Shown: positions 1-8,223 of the stretch, in pieces
Numbering within the stretch: position 1 is the stretch's first letter
Layout of the letters: every line of letters starts with the position of its first letter
Source of the DNA: Acuticoccus yangtzensis
GTDB lineage: Bacteria > Pseudomonadota > Alphaproteobacteria > Rhizobiales > Amorphaceae
Reading direction: 5' to 3'
DNA length: 64,000 bases
Assembly: GCF_001927245.1 (NCBI RefSeq)
Contig: NZ_MJUX01000002.1
Location: 186,001 to 250,000 of the forward strand
Position numbers and translations under genes: made by a program
Notes under the pieces: model-generated
Databases searched by the model: none
Seen by the model: the letters and a program-made list of their open reading frames with translations, nothing else
What the model was told of the DNA's origin: nothing

Positions 1-404
1 AAGGTGCGGATGAAGTAGTCGGCGATCTTCTGCGTGACCGACCCGTCCGGCTTGCCCGGAAAGGCGCGGTTGAGGTTCACCCCGTCGAGCGGGGAGACGC
101 GCGTTCCGGCCATCACCGCCGGGTGGTTCATGAACGGAGCGATGATCACCCGCCCGGTGATCTCCTCCGGCGCGAGCTCGTGCGCCAGCGCCTGCAGGGC
201 GATCGGCCCCTCGTACTCGTCGCCGTGGTTGCCGCCGGTCAGGAGCGCGGTGGGGCCGTCGCCGTTCTTCACCACGGTGATGGGGATCATGATCGACCCC
301 CACGCGGAATCGTTGCGGCTGTAGGGCAGGCGCAGGTGGCCGTGGTGCTTGCCGTCCGCATCCAGCGGGATGGTGGGGACGATGGGACTCGGCGGCAGGC
401 TCAT
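1..404 (-). CDS. doeB: N-alpha-acetyl-L-2,4-diaminobutyrate deacetylase, 3' part missing (window edge)
   Basis: About 134 N-terminal residues are visible; the gene runs off the left edge. It belongs to the succinylglutamate desuccinylase/aspartoacylase (M14-like zinc hydrolase) family. The zinc motif GGNHGDEYEG is present with His60 and Glu63. In the ectoine pathway this enzyme removes the acetyl group from N-alpha-acetyl-diaminobutyrate, the product of DoeA, to give L-2,4-diaminobutyrate. Its ATG overlaps the stop of doeA by ATGA, so the two are probably translationally coupled. The specific assignment rests on this gene order as well as the family; another aspartoacylase would look similar over this length. 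Confidence 0.9.
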   Translation of the reverse strand, partial: MSLPPSPIVPTIPLDADGKHHGHLRLPYSRNDSAWGSIMIPITVVKNGDGPTALLTGGNHGDEYEGPIALQALAHELAPEEITGRVIIAPFMNHPAVMAGTRVSPLDGVNLNRAFPGKPDGSVTQKIADYFIRT

Positions 405-1669
405 TTGACCACCAGCGCCCGCGGCACGTCGGCGAGGCACTCCGGCCCATCCGGCCCGATGACGATGCTCTCGGTGATCTCGAGCCCGTAGTCGCCCGCC
501 CAGATGCCGGTCATGAAGTGGAAGGTCATGTTCTCTTCCAGCACCGTCTTGTCTCCGGGGCGCAGGCTCATCGTGCGCTCGCCCCAGTCCGGCGGGTAGG
601 AGATGCCGATCGGATAGCCGGTGCGGTTGTTCTTCTCGATGCCGTACTTGCGCAGCACGCCGAAGAAGGCGTTGGCGACGTCCTCGCACAGGTTGCCGGC
701 CTTGGCGGCGGCGAGGCCCTTCTCCATGCCCTCCAGCACCGCCTCCTCGGTGCGCTTCAGCTCGTCGCTCGGCGGCCCCAGCGAGACGGTGCGCGACAGC
801 GGGCAATGGTAGCGGTTGAACACCCCGGCGATCTCGAAGAAGGTCGCCTCGCCCGCCAGCATCGGCCGATCGTCCCAGGTGAGGTGCGGCGCCGCCGCGT
901 CGGTGCCGGACGGCAGAAGCGGCACGATGGCGGGATAGCCGCCGCCCGCGCCGATGGTGCTGTCGAACCGCAGCGAGGCATCGTAGATCTCGGCGACGAG
1001 GTCGCATTTCCTCATCCCCGGCTCCACCACCTCGGCAATGCGCTTGTGCATCCGCTCCACGAACTTCGCCGCGGTGCGCATGTAGATGAGCTCCTGCCGG
1101 CTCTTCACGGCGCGCTGCCAGTTGACGAGGCCCGTGGCGTCCTTGATCGCGGCGTTGGGGAGACCCTTCTGCAAGGTCACGTAGGCTTTGGCGGAGAACC
1201 AATAATTGTCCATCTCCACGCCGATGGCGCCGTTGCCCAGCCCGCGCGCGGCGATGTCGGCGGCGAGCACCTCCATCGGGTGCCGCACCTCGGACTGAAC
1301 GTAATGGTCCGCGTAGCCGATGACGTTGTCCGCCCCCATGAAGACGGTGCGGTAGGCGCCCTGCGCGTCCTGCTCGCGCCCGAACCAGACCGGCGCTCCG
1401 GTCAGCCCCAGGAACACGCACTGGTGGACGTAGAAGGACCACCCGTCATAGCCGGTCAGCCAGGCCATGTTGGACGGGTCGGAGACGATGATGGCGTCGA
1501 GCCCCGCCTTCTCCATCGCCGCTCTCACCTTGGCGATGCGCGCCTCGTACTCGTCCTCGCCGAACTGCAGGCGGGGGATGATGTTGCTCGGGTCCTTCAG
1601 CGCCCCGTCGCTGACGCCGGTGTTGGGGGCGGTGGAGTCGATGTCTGGCTTGTCGGTCAGGAATGACAT
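401..1669 (-). CDS. doeA: Ectoine hydrolase (M24/creatinase-like)
   Basis: 422 residues, the usual length for DoeA/EutD. The enzyme opens the ectoine ring to N-alpha-acetyl-L-2,4-diaminobutyrate, the first step in cytoplasmic ectoine breakdown. The C-terminal two thirds are a pita-bread (aminopeptidase P/creatinase) fold. The usual two-Asp metal pair is not visible: the matching stretch reads ATFFEIAGVFNRYHCPLSRT, as in creatinase-type members that do not use metal in the classical way. It follows eutC by 63 bases and overlaps doeB by four. The gene context (eutABC, uehABC, enuR) makes the specific function secure. Known as eutD in Ruegeria. Confidence 0.95.
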   Translation of the reverse strand: MSFLTDKPDIDSTAPNTGVSDGALKDPSNIIPRLQFGEDEYEARIAKVRAAMEKAGLDAIIVSDPSNMAWLTGYDGWSFYVHQCVFLGLTGAPVWFGREQDAQGAYRTVFMGADNVIGYADHYVQSEVRHPMEVLAADIAARGLGNGAIGVEMDNYWFSAKAYVTLQKGLPNAAIKDATGLVNWQRAVKSRQELIYMRTAAKFVERMHKRIAEVVEPGMRKCDLVAEIYDASLRFDSTIGAGGGYPAIVPLLPSGTDAAAPHLTWDDRPMLAGEATFFEIAGVFNRYHCPLSRTVSLGPPSDELKRTEEAVLEGMEKGLAAAKAGNLCEDVANAFFGVLRKYGIEKNNRTGYPIGISYPPDWGERTMSLRPGDKTVLEENMTFHFMTGIWAGDYGLEITESIVIGPDGPECLADVPRALVVK

Positions 1670-1732
1670 GGCGGAAACTTCGATGGGGTCCCGGAGGACG
1701 CGGGGGTGGGAGAGAAAGGGCGGTCCGCGCTG

Positions 1733-2722
1733 TCAGACATGGAGCGGAACGCCCATCGTGTGCGCCGCCGCCCGTTCGAGGGCGAGCGTGGCGATGGCGG
1801 TATCCTGTACGCCGGTGCCGGTGAGGTCGGCGAGGGTGATCTCGTCCGGCGAGACGCGGCCGGGCGCCGCGCCCGCACAGATGGCGCCGAGCTCGTCGAA
1901 AGGCGCGTCGGCGGCGATCAGCCCGGCGGCGACGGCGCTGCGCAATTCGCCCATCAGGCGCGTCTGCGACAGGCGGTCCGGGACGTAGCGCGCCCGCACG
2001 AGGGCGGCGGGTTCCACCTCGCACTTGGTGTGCTGGTCGGACCCCATGGCGGTGACGTGCTGTCCGGGCGCCAGCCAATCCGCCATCAGCACCGGCGCCG
2101 TCGCGGGCGTGGTGGTGACGACGATGTCGGCGGCAGCCACGGCGCCCCGCGCGTCGGCGGCGGCGACGGCCTCGCACAACCCGGCTTCGGTAATGCGCCG
2201 GGCCAGCCCCGCCGCCTTGTCGGCCGAGCGGCCCCAGATGAAGGCGCGGGTGATCGGCCGCACGAGGGTCAGCGCCTGAAGCTGCATGAAGGCCTGCATG
2301 CCGGTGCCGAGGATCGCCGCGGTCGCCGCATCCGGCCGGGCGAGGTGGCGGGCGGCCACGGCACCGGCGGCGGCGGTGCGCACGTCCGTCAGGTAGCCGT
2401 TGTCGAGGAGGAGCGCGCGCAGCTCGCCCGTTTCGGCGGAGAACACGACCATGAGGCCGGATGTGGAGGGAAGGCCCTTGGCGGGATTGTCGAAGAAGCC
2501 GGGCGACATCTTCACCGCGAAGGTGGAAAGGCCGGGCACGTAGGCGGTCTTCACGTCGATCTCGCCGTTGTGGGGGGCGATCGGCATGGAGAGGACGGGC
2601 GGCATGACCACGCCGCCCGTCGCCAGCTTGGCGAAGGCGCTGTCCACGCAATCGACCGCGGCAAGGTCCAGCGGGACGAGGTCCCGCAGCGCCGCCTGGT
2701 CCAGGATGCGCACATCGCCCAT
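1733..2722 (-). CDS. eutC: 5-hydroxyectoine utilisation protein, ornithine cyclodeaminase/mu-crystallin family
   Basis: 329 residues. I chose the ATG at 2722 (MGDVRILDQ), which overlaps the eutB stop as ATGA; longer open frame upstream lies inside eutB. The NAD(P)-binding Rossmann motif is seen as AAILGTGMQAFMQLQAL, and the family's VVTTTPAT stretch follows. EutC acts with EutA and EutB in turning 5-hydroxyectoine into ectoine; it is proposed to reduce or rearrange the intermediate made by EutB. The exact chemistry of each Eut step is inferred in the literature rather than fully proven. Third gene of the eutABC block. Confidence 0.93.
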   Translation of the reverse strand: MGDVRILDQAALRDLVPLDLAAVDCVDSAFAKLATGGVVMPPVLSMPIAPHNGEIDVKTAYVPGLSTFAVKMSPGFFDNPAKGLPSTSGLMVVFSAETGELRALLLDNGYLTDVRTAAAGAVAARHLARPDAATAAILGTGMQAFMQLQALTLVRPITRAFIWGRSADKAAGLARRITEAGLCEAVAAADARGAVAAADIVVTTTPATAPVLMADWLAPGQHVTAMGSDQHTKCEVEPAALVRARYVPDRLSQTRLMGELRSAVAAGLIAADAPFDELGAICAGAAPGRVSPDEITLADLTGTGVQDTAIATLALERAAAHTMGVPLHV

Positions 2723-3753
2723 CAGGCCGCGCCCCGTGCCTTCGCGGCGGGCGCGGCGGCGGCCTCTGCGGCGACGTCCACCGTCTCGCCGCAGGTGATG
2801 CGGTGGTGGACGGCCATGTCGATGTTGCCGCCGGAGAGGACCGCCACGGTGGGGCCGCGCGGCCGGACCTTGCCCGCCAGGAGCGCCGCGATGCCCACCG
2901 CGCCCGACCCTTCGACGATCTGTCGTTCGGCGAAGTAGGCGTGGCGGATGCCGGCGGCGATCTCGTCCTCGGTCAGCAGCACCACCTCGTCCACCAGGTC
3001 GCGCACCATGGCGAAGGTGTAGCGGTTCTTCAGGCCGATGCCGCCGCCGAGACTGTCGGCCAAGGTCGGCAGCTCCTCCACCTCCACCGGTCGCCCTGCG
3101 GCAAGGCTCGCATGCATTGCGGCGCCGCGCTCCATGGAGATGCCGACGACGCGGCAGCCGGGCCGCACCGCCTTCACCGCAAGCGCCACCCCGGCGATGA
3201 GCCCGCCGCCGGAAAGCTGAACCAGAACCGTCGCGACCTCGGGCAGCGCTTCGACGATTTCGAGGCCCAGCGTCCCCTGCCCGGCGATGATGTCGGCGTG
3301 GTCGAAGGGCGGGATCATCACCAGCCCCTCGGCGGCGAGACGGTCGGCCTCCACCTGTGCCTCGTCCTGGCTGCGGCCGTGGATGACCACCTCGGCACCC
3401 TCGGCGCGGATCGCCTCCACCTTGTTGGCCGGCACCAGGCTCGACATGCACACCACCGCGCGCACGCCGTTTTCGCGCGCCGCACGGGCGACGCCGCGCC
3501 CATGGTTGCCGGTGGAGACCGCGACGACGCCGCGCGCCTTATCCTCCGCCGACAATTTCAGGATGGCGTTGGCCGCCCCGCGCAGCTTGAACGAGCCGGA
3601 CCGCTGGTGATGCTCCAGCTTCAGATGCACCGGCACCCCCGCCCGCTCCGACAGGCTGGGCGAGGCCTCGACCGGCGTCGACCTGATGGTCCCGGCGATG
3701 CGGCGGGAGGCGGCGAGGATGGCGTCGAGCGTCACCGGTGGCGCGGCGCTCAT
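2722..3753 (-). CDS. eutB: 5-hydroxyectoine utilisation dehydratase, PLP-dependent (threonine dehydratase-like)
   Basis: 343 residues, fold type II PLP enzyme. The PLP lysine is in the motif SGSFKLRGAAN (Lys56), and the glycine-rich phosphate loop is seen as STGNHGRGVA. The ATG at 3753 overlaps the eutA stop (ATGA). It is expected to dehydrate or deaminate the hydroxyectoine-derived intermediate at the hydroxyl carbon, by analogy with serine/threonine dehydratases. No C-terminal ACT regulatory domain is present, which agrees with a catabolic role. On domain evidence alone it could be a generic threonine dehydratase; the surrounding eut/doe genes decide. Confidence 0.93.
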   Translation of the reverse strand: MSAAPPVTLDAILAASRRIAGTIRSTPVEASPSLSERAGVPVHLKLEHHQRSGSFKLRGAANAILKLSAEDKARGVVAVSTGNHGRGVARAARENGVRAVVCMSSLVPANKVEAIRAEGAEVVIHGRSQDEAQVEADRLAAEGLVMIPPFDHADIIAGQGTLGLEIVEALPEVATVLVQLSGGGLIAGVALAVKAVRPGCRVVGISMERGAAMHASLAAGRPVEVEELPTLADSLGGGIGLKNRYTFAMVRDLVDEVVLLTEDEIAAGIRHAYFAERQIVEGSGAVGIAALLAGKVRPRGPTVAVLSGGNIDMAVHHRITCGETVDVAAEAAAAPAAKARGAA

Positions 3754-4520
3754 GACGGCGCCCCTTGCGCGAAGAGGCGGCCCGGTCCCGGAGCGGTGAC
3801 GCCGGCGTGGGCGAGCGCGCGCCACAGGCTCGCCTGGTTGGAGGTGACGACGGGTTTGCCGATCGCGGCCTCGATCCGGTCGATCACTCCGACCGCGGGA
3901 AGCGCGGTGCAGGAGAGGAACACGGCGTCCGCGTCCGGAACGTCCACCGCCTCGGCGGCGGCGACGATCGTCTCGTCGCTGACGCGGCCCATGTCGCGGT
4001 CGTCCTCCAGCCCCAGGCAGGCGGAGGCGGCGATCTGCAATCCGCGCCCCTCGAAATAGGCGAGCATCGGGGCCGTCGTCTCCGGCACGTAAGGGGTCAG
4101 GATGGCAATGCGCGTCACGCCCAGCGCGGCGAAGGCGTCCACCGCTGCATCGGGAGGGGTGACCACCGGCACCCCCGGCCGCGCGGCGCCGATGGCGGCG
4201 GCCACCGCATCGTCGCCGATGGTGACCGACGCGGCGGTGCAGCTGAAGATGATGGCGCCGAGCGGCAGGCCCGGCACCAGAAGGTCCGCCGCGCCGCCGA
4301 GCGCGCCTTCAAGCCGGCGCAGCGTTGCGGGCGTCGTCGGATTGTCGAACGGCACGCGCGTGGTGTGCAGCGCCACCGTCGGCGGCAGGATCCGCGCCGC
4401 GTCCCGCTCGGACGTGAGGTCGGTGGCGAGCGCCACCATGCCGATGCGTGTCACCGGTGCGGTGTCCAGGACGACCTCGACCGGCGAGAGCGGCACGGCG
4501 GGGCGGAGCATGGTCGTCAT
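3750..4520 (-). CDS. eutA: 5-hydroxyectoine utilisation protein, Asp/Glu racemase-like (arylmalonate decarboxylase type)
   Basis: 256 residues with the two-cysteine arrangement of the Asp/Glu racemase superfamily: Cys94 in IIFSCTAAS and Cys204 in FLSCTALPA. EutA is the first member of the EutABC set and is thought to invert or open the hydroxyectoine stereocentre before EutB acts. The ATG at 4520 is preceded by AAGGTG at a good distance; a second ATG at 4511 is possible. It lies 9 bases after the universal stress gene and overlaps eutB by four bases. Confidence 0.93.
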   Translation of the reverse strand: MTTMLRPAVPLSPVEVVLDTAPVTRIGMVALATDLTSERDAARILPPTVALHTTRVPFDNPTTPATLRRLEGALGGAADLLVPGLPLGAIIFSCTAASVTIGDDAVAAAIGAARPGVPVVTPPDAAVDAFAALGVTRIAILTPYVPETTAPMLAYFEGRGLQIAASACLGLEDDRDMGRVSDETIVAAAEAVDVPDADAVFLSCTALPAVGVIDRIEAAIGKPVVTSNQASLWRALAHAGVTAPGPGRLFAQGAPS

Positions 4521-4529
4521 GGTGGCACC

Positions 4530-4967
4530 TTAAACGAGCAGCACGGGACACGTGGCGAGGCCGGTGACCTTGTGCGAGACGCTGCCGAGGAGATAGCCCT
4601 CGATCGACCCGAGGCCGCGTTTTCCGATGACGATGAGATCGCACCCGTGTTCGTCCGCGAAGCCGACGATGCTGCGCGCCACGGGCCCGTTCCTCACGAA
4701 GCTGCGCGGCGTCGAGGCCCCCATCGCGATCGCGCTCGCCTTGGTGGCCCGTGCGACCTCCTCGGCATAGGAGCGCATGGCGTCGTCCATTTTGGCCGGC
4801 GTATCGGGGCGGACCATGGAGAAGGCGTGCTCGAGGTGGCTGTAGTGACGGTAGACGGTGAGGAGCATGATCTCCGCCCCCGTCAGCCGTTGCAACTCGA
4901 CCCCTTTGGCCAGCGCCTGGCTGGCGTGATTGGAACCGTCACACGGCACCAGGATGCGTTTGAACAA
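4530..4967 (-). CDS. teaD: Universal stress protein of the ectoine TRAP transporter operon (TeaD-like)
   Basis: 145 residues, single UspA domain. The ATP-binding signature is complete at the C-terminus: GKRGLGSIEGYLLGSVS. In Halomonas the TeaD protein binds ATP and modulates ectoine uptake by TeaABC, and a usp gene sits at the same place in many ueh operons. The start is a TTG at 4967 with a strong GGAGG six bases upstream; the nearby ATG at 4980 is out of frame. It lies 46 bases after uehC and 9 bases before eutA. Confidence 0.9.
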   Translation of the reverse strand: MFKRILVPCDGSNHASQALAKGVELQRLTGAEIMLLTVYRHYSHLEHAFSMVRPDTPAKMDDAMRSYAEEVARATKASAIAMGASTPRSFVRNGPVARSIVGFADEHGCDLIVIGKRGLGSIEGYLLGSVSHKVTGLATCPVLLV

Positions 4968-5013
4968 GGGGGGCCTCCATTCGCTTCTTATCCGTTATGG
5001 GGGTCCGGGCCGG

Positions 5014-6300
5014 TCATTTGCCGAACGCGATGTCACGCAGGAAAAGGGCGATCTGCGGGAAGAAGATCAGCGCCACGGACACCGACAGCAGAATGAAGAT
5101 GAACGGCGGCGTGCCGCGGATCACCTCCATGTAGGGCCGCTTGAAGACGGCGATGGCGGTGAAGATATCGCACCCGAAGGGCGGTGTGGCCGAGCCGATC
5201 GCCACCTGCAGCGTGATGATCGTCCCCACGAGCACGGGGTCCAGCCCGACCGACTGCACCACCGGCGCGAAGATCGGCACCAGGATCAGGATGACGACGA
5301 TCGGGTCCACGAACATGCAGCCGATGAAGAAGGCGACGGAGATGGTGAAGAGGACGCCGATGGCGCTCATCTCGTCGATGCCGATGCCGGCGAGCACCGA
5401 TTGCGGGATCTGCGCGAAGGAGATGACGTAGGAGAAGGCCGCCCCGGCGCCGACCAGGATGAAGACGACGGCGGTGATGAGGCCGGTGGATTTGGCCGTG
5501 TCCCACACCTCGGCGGGCGAGATGGAGCGGAAGACGACGACCTCCAGGATCAGCGCGTAGAGCACGCACGCCGCCGCCGCCTCGGTCGGCGAGAAGACGC
5601 CGCCATAGATGCCGCCGATGATGATGACCGGGAAACCGAGCGGCCACAGTGCCTGCTGCACCGCCTTGGCGCGCTCGCCCCATGTGGCCGGGCGCTCGGT
5701 CGGCACGTCGTTCATCTTGGCGTAGATGATGGAATAGGTGGAGAACAGCACCAGGATGAGGAGCCCCGGCCCGATGCCGGCGATGAACAGCTCCGCGATC
5801 GATGTGTTGGAGACGACGCCGTAGATGATCATGCCGATGGACGGCGGGATCAGGAACGCGATGTCGGACGCGTTGACGATGAGGGCGAGGACAAACGAAT
5901 CCTTGTAGCCCGCCTTCAGCATGCGCGGGCGCAGCGGCGAGCCGACCGCGACAACCGTCGCCTGGGTGGAGCCGGACACCGCGCCGAACATGGTGCACGC
6001 CGCCGCGGTGGAGACGGCGAGGCCGCCGCGGATGTGGCCGACGAACGCCATCACCATGTCGATCAGCCGGTTGGCGGAGCGGCCGCGGGTCATGATGTCG
6101 GCGGCGAAGATGAACATCGGCACCGCGATCAGCGAGGCGGGACGGATGCCGGCGAGCATCTGCTGCACCATCGTTTCGAGCTGGCCGACGCCGCCGAAGA
6201 TGAGAACGAAGCCGAGCGTGCTGCCCGCGATCAGCGGGATCATCATCGGGAAGCCGATGAGGAGCAGCACGATCATGACGGAAAAGATGGTCAACGCCAT
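5014..6300 (-). CDS. uehC: Ectoine/5-hydroxyectoine TRAP transporter, large membrane subunit (DctM family)
   Basis: 428 residues, hydrophobic throughout, with the many transmembrane helices of the TRAP 12-TM (DctM) subunit. Conserved stretches include FMFIFAADIMTRG-like and GAVSGSTQATVVAVGSPL near the middle and GCMFVDPIVVILILVPI near the end. This subunit forms the sodium-coupled translocation path for solute delivered by UehA. It begins three bases after the uehB stop. Alternative name teaC. Substrate is assigned from the locus rather than from the subunit itself. Confidence 0.95.
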   Translation of the reverse strand: MALTIFSVMIVLLLIGFPMMIPLIAGSTLGFVLIFGGVGQLETMVQQMLAGIRPASLIAVPMFIFAADIMTRGRSANRLIDMVMAFVGHIRGGLAVSTAAACTMFGAVSGSTQATVVAVGSPLRPRMLKAGYKDSFVLALIVNASDIAFLIPPSIGMIIYGVVSNTSIAELFIAGIGPGLLILVLFSTYSIIYAKMNDVPTERPATWGERAKAVQQALWPLGFPVIIIGGIYGGVFSPTEAAAACVLYALILEVVVFRSISPAEVWDTAKSTGLITAVVFILVGAGAAFSYVISFAQIPQSVLAGIGIDEMSAIGVLFTISVAFFIGCMFVDPIVVILILVPIFAPVVQSVGLDPVLVGTIITLQVAIGSATPPFGCDIFTAIAVFKRPYMEVIRGTPPFIFILLSVSVALIFFPQIALFLRDIAFGK

Positions 6301-6303
6301 GGG

Positions 6304-6918
6304 TCAGACCTCGATCTCGTCGCTGCCGTAGCCTTCCAGCGTGGAGGTCGACAGGTAGATGTCGGGCTCGATGATGTTCTTGATCGCCGTCAGCAGATAT
6401 TGAACGCCGGTCATGAAGAAGCCGAGCGGCAGCCAGACGATGGTCCACCACACGGGGATCTGCAGCGCCGGCAGCACGCGGCCGCGGCTCATCTGCGCTT
6501 GCAGGTAGGTGAAGGCGAAGTAGCAGAGGCCGAACATGAAGGCCGCGGTGACGAGGGCGATCACCACCATCAGCCATTTGCGCGCGGGCGGCGGAAGCTG
6601 ATCGTAGATCGCCGACATGCGGATGTGCCGGCCGTGCCGTGCCGCATAGGAGATCCCGGCGAAGGTGATGAGGATGATGAGGATCTGGTTCAGTTCCTCG
6701 GAGAAGTAGATGCTGTCACCGAGGATGTAGCGGCTGACGACGTTGGCGACGGTGTTGAGCGCCATGAGGAGCACGCCGAGCGCCAGGAAGACGGATTCCA
6801 CCTTGGCGATGGCGAGGTCGACGAGGCCGAGCGGGCCGGGCAGCGCCGAGACGTCGGCGGAAAGATCCGGCGCCTTGGGGGCGGGCCCGGTGTCCGTGGT
6901 GGTCGGCGTCTGCGTCAT
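6304..6918 (-). CDS. uehB: Ectoine/5-hydroxyectoine TRAP transporter, small membrane subunit (DctQ family)
   Basis: 204 residues with four hydrophobic segments after a roughly 40-residue acidic/Thr-Pro-rich cytoplasmic tail. This is the TRAP 4-TM subunit, which pairs with UehC. I prefer the ATG at 6918 (MTQTPTTTD), eight bases after GGAG; the ATG at 6924 lies too close to that site. It is preceded by a 9-bp hairpin with a short T-run that separates it from uehA, so its expression is probably lower than that of the binding protein. Confidence 0.94.
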   Translation of the reverse strand: MTQTPTTTDTGPAPKAPDLSADVSALPGPLGLVDLAIAKVESVFLALGVLLMALNTVANVVSRYILGDSIYFSEELNQILIILITFAGISYAARHGRHIRMSAIYDQLPPPARKWLMVVIALVTAAFMFGLCYFAFTYLQAQMSRGRVLPALQIPVWWTIVWLPLGFFMTGVQYLLTAIKNIIEPDIYLSTSTLEGYGSDEIEV

Positions 6919-6972
6919 CGGCATCGCTCCAACGGCATCGCATAAACTCTGGCTTGAAACATGATACGAAAA

Positions 6973-6996
6973 GGGCGGCGCAATGTTGCGCCGCCC
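6973..6996 (-). terminator. Intercistronic stem-loop between uehA and uehB, terminator-like
   Basis: A perfect inverted repeat of 9 bp (GGGCGGCGC at 6973-6981 and GCGCCGCCC at 6988-6996) with a 6-base loop lies 6 bases after the uehA stop. In the direction of transcription it is followed by TTTTC. It therefore resembles a leaky rho-independent terminator or a 3'-end stabiliser. This arrangement is common between periplasmic binding protein genes and their membrane subunits, and would raise uehA mRNA over uehBC. Confidence 0.75.
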
Positions 6997-7002
6997 AAGG
7001 TC

Positions 7003-8037
7003 TTACTCGCCCTCGGCGTTCTGAAGGTCCGTCTTCATCTGGTCGAGGATGGCCTTGCCGCTGTCGCCGGTCATCTCGATGAAGGCCTCTTCGACGGCGG
7101 ACGCTGTTTCCATGAAAGGCGCACGCTCTTCTTCGGAGAGGATGTTGATCTCCATCTCCGGCTTGGCCTCTTTGATCTTGGCCAGCGACTCTTCCTGCAG
7201 ACCCGACTGGTAGTCGAGGATGTAGTCGAACGCGGCGGTGATCGCGTTGTCCACGGCGGTCCGGTCCTCTTCGGACAGGCCGTCATAGAAATCCTTATTG
7301 GCCATCACCGCGGTGGTGAAGTTGTTGTGGCCGATGCAGGTGATGACGTCCGTCACCTCGTACATCTTCGTCGATTCCAGGAAGAAGCCGGGGTTCTCCT
7401 GGCCCTGAATGATGCCGGTCTGCAACGCGCCATAGACCTCGCCCCAGGGGAGCGGCGTCGGCGTCGCGCCGAAGGCCTGGTAGCTTTCGACCAGCAGCGG
7501 GTTGGTCATCACCCGGAACTTCACCTCGTCGAGGTCGGCGGGCGAACGCACCGGCTCCTGCGTGGTCATGCAGACCTCGCCTTCCGGGAACATCGTCAGG
7601 AGTTCCAGCCCCTGCTCGGCGTAGAGCTCGGGGAACATCTCGTTGATGGCGACGGAGGTCCGGAAGAATTCCTGCAGCGTGTCCTCGTCCTGCGGCAGCA
7701 GGTAGGGCACGAAGAAGACCTGCGCCTCGGGGATCAACGCGCCGGTGAAGCCGGGCGACTGGTCGACGAATTGCAGGATGCCCGACTGGGTCTGCTCCAT
7801 GATGTCGTCCGACTCGCCGAGCGTGCCGAACGGGAAGAGCTGGACCGAATGGTCGGTGTTGGCTTCGATCTCTTCCTTGAATTTCTGGGCGAATTTGCCC
7901 TGCACCTCTTCGAGCGCCTCCTCGAAGGCATAGCGCCAGGTGTCTGCCTGGGCGGAGGCTGCCGTGAGCGAGGTGGCGGCCAGGGCAATCGCGAGCGCGC
8001 TGGCGCCGCGTCCAAAGCGGCCAAGCAGCTTGGTCAT
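7003..8037 (-). CDS. uehA: Ectoine/5-hydroxyectoine-binding periplasmic protein of the TRAP transporter (DctP family)
   Basis: 344 residues. The first 31 form a Sec signal peptide ending in AQA. The conserved DctP arginine that holds the solute carboxylate is Arg175 (KFRVMTNPL), and the family motif WGEVYGALQTGIIQGQENP follows with Asn215. I chose ATG 8037 because AGAGGG lies nine bases upstream; the ATG at 8046 directly abuts that ribosome site. First gene of the uptake and degradation operon, expected to be induced by N-alpha-acetyl-diaminobutyrate acting on EnuR. Also called teaA in Halomonas. Confidence 0.95.
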   Translation of the reverse strand: MTKLLGRFGRGASALAIALAATSLTAASAQADTWRYAFEEALEEVQGKFAQKFKEEIEANTDHSVQLFPFGTLGESDDIMEQTQSGILQFVDQSPGFTGALIPEAQVFFVPYLLPQDEDTLQEFFRTSVAINEMFPELYAEQGLELLTMFPEGEVCMTTQEPVRSPADLDEVKFRVMTNPLLVESYQAFGATPTPLPWGEVYGALQTGIIQGQENPGFFLESTKMYEVTDVITCIGHNNFTTAVMANKDFYDGLSEEDRTAVDNAITAAFDYILDYQSGLQEESLAKIKEAKPEMEINILSEEERAPFMETASAVEEAFIEMTGDSGKAILDQMKTDLQNAEGE

Positions 8038-8123
8038 CGTCGTCATCCCTCTGTGATCGTTCGTCGCGGGTCGCATAATCGTGCGGAACGCGCGGCGCCG
8101 CTGGGGGCGGGCCGACGCGGCGA

Positions 8124-8182
8124 TGTGACAATTGCGTCACACCGAATTGCAGCCAGCGTTTAACATGACACAATTCATGTCA
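8124..8182. promoter_or_regulatory. uehA promoter/operator region with two inverted repeats
   Basis: The 186-base spacer between enuR and uehA is AT-rich relative to its surroundings and holds ordered symmetry. There is a perfect 6-bp dyad TGTGAC/GTCACA (8124-8129 and 8136-8141) with a 6-base spacer. A 5-bp dyad TGACA/TGTCA (8166-8170 and 8178-8182) lies farther upstream of uehA. CATGACA recurs at about 8198-8204. A TTGACA is readable toward uehA at 8177-8182 on the minus strand, but no convincing -10 was found at the right spacing. Likely targets for EnuR and/or the AsnC-type DoeX; which protein binds which dyad is not known from sequence. Confidence 0.5.
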
Positions 8183-8223
8183 AATCGTTTATTGAACCAT
8201 GACAATGTCTAGGGCGTTGAATT

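Noticed and set aside
4930-6945. 671-codon plus-strand open frame opposite uehB and uehC
   Set aside because: Translation is a His/Asp/Arg-rich low-complexity string, the mirror of hydrophobic codons in the TRAP subunits.
8124-8141. Possible CRP/FNR site TGTGA...TCACA before uehA
   Set aside because: The half-sites are eight bases apart instead of six, so the spacing does not fit the CRP consensus. Kept only as a generic dyad.
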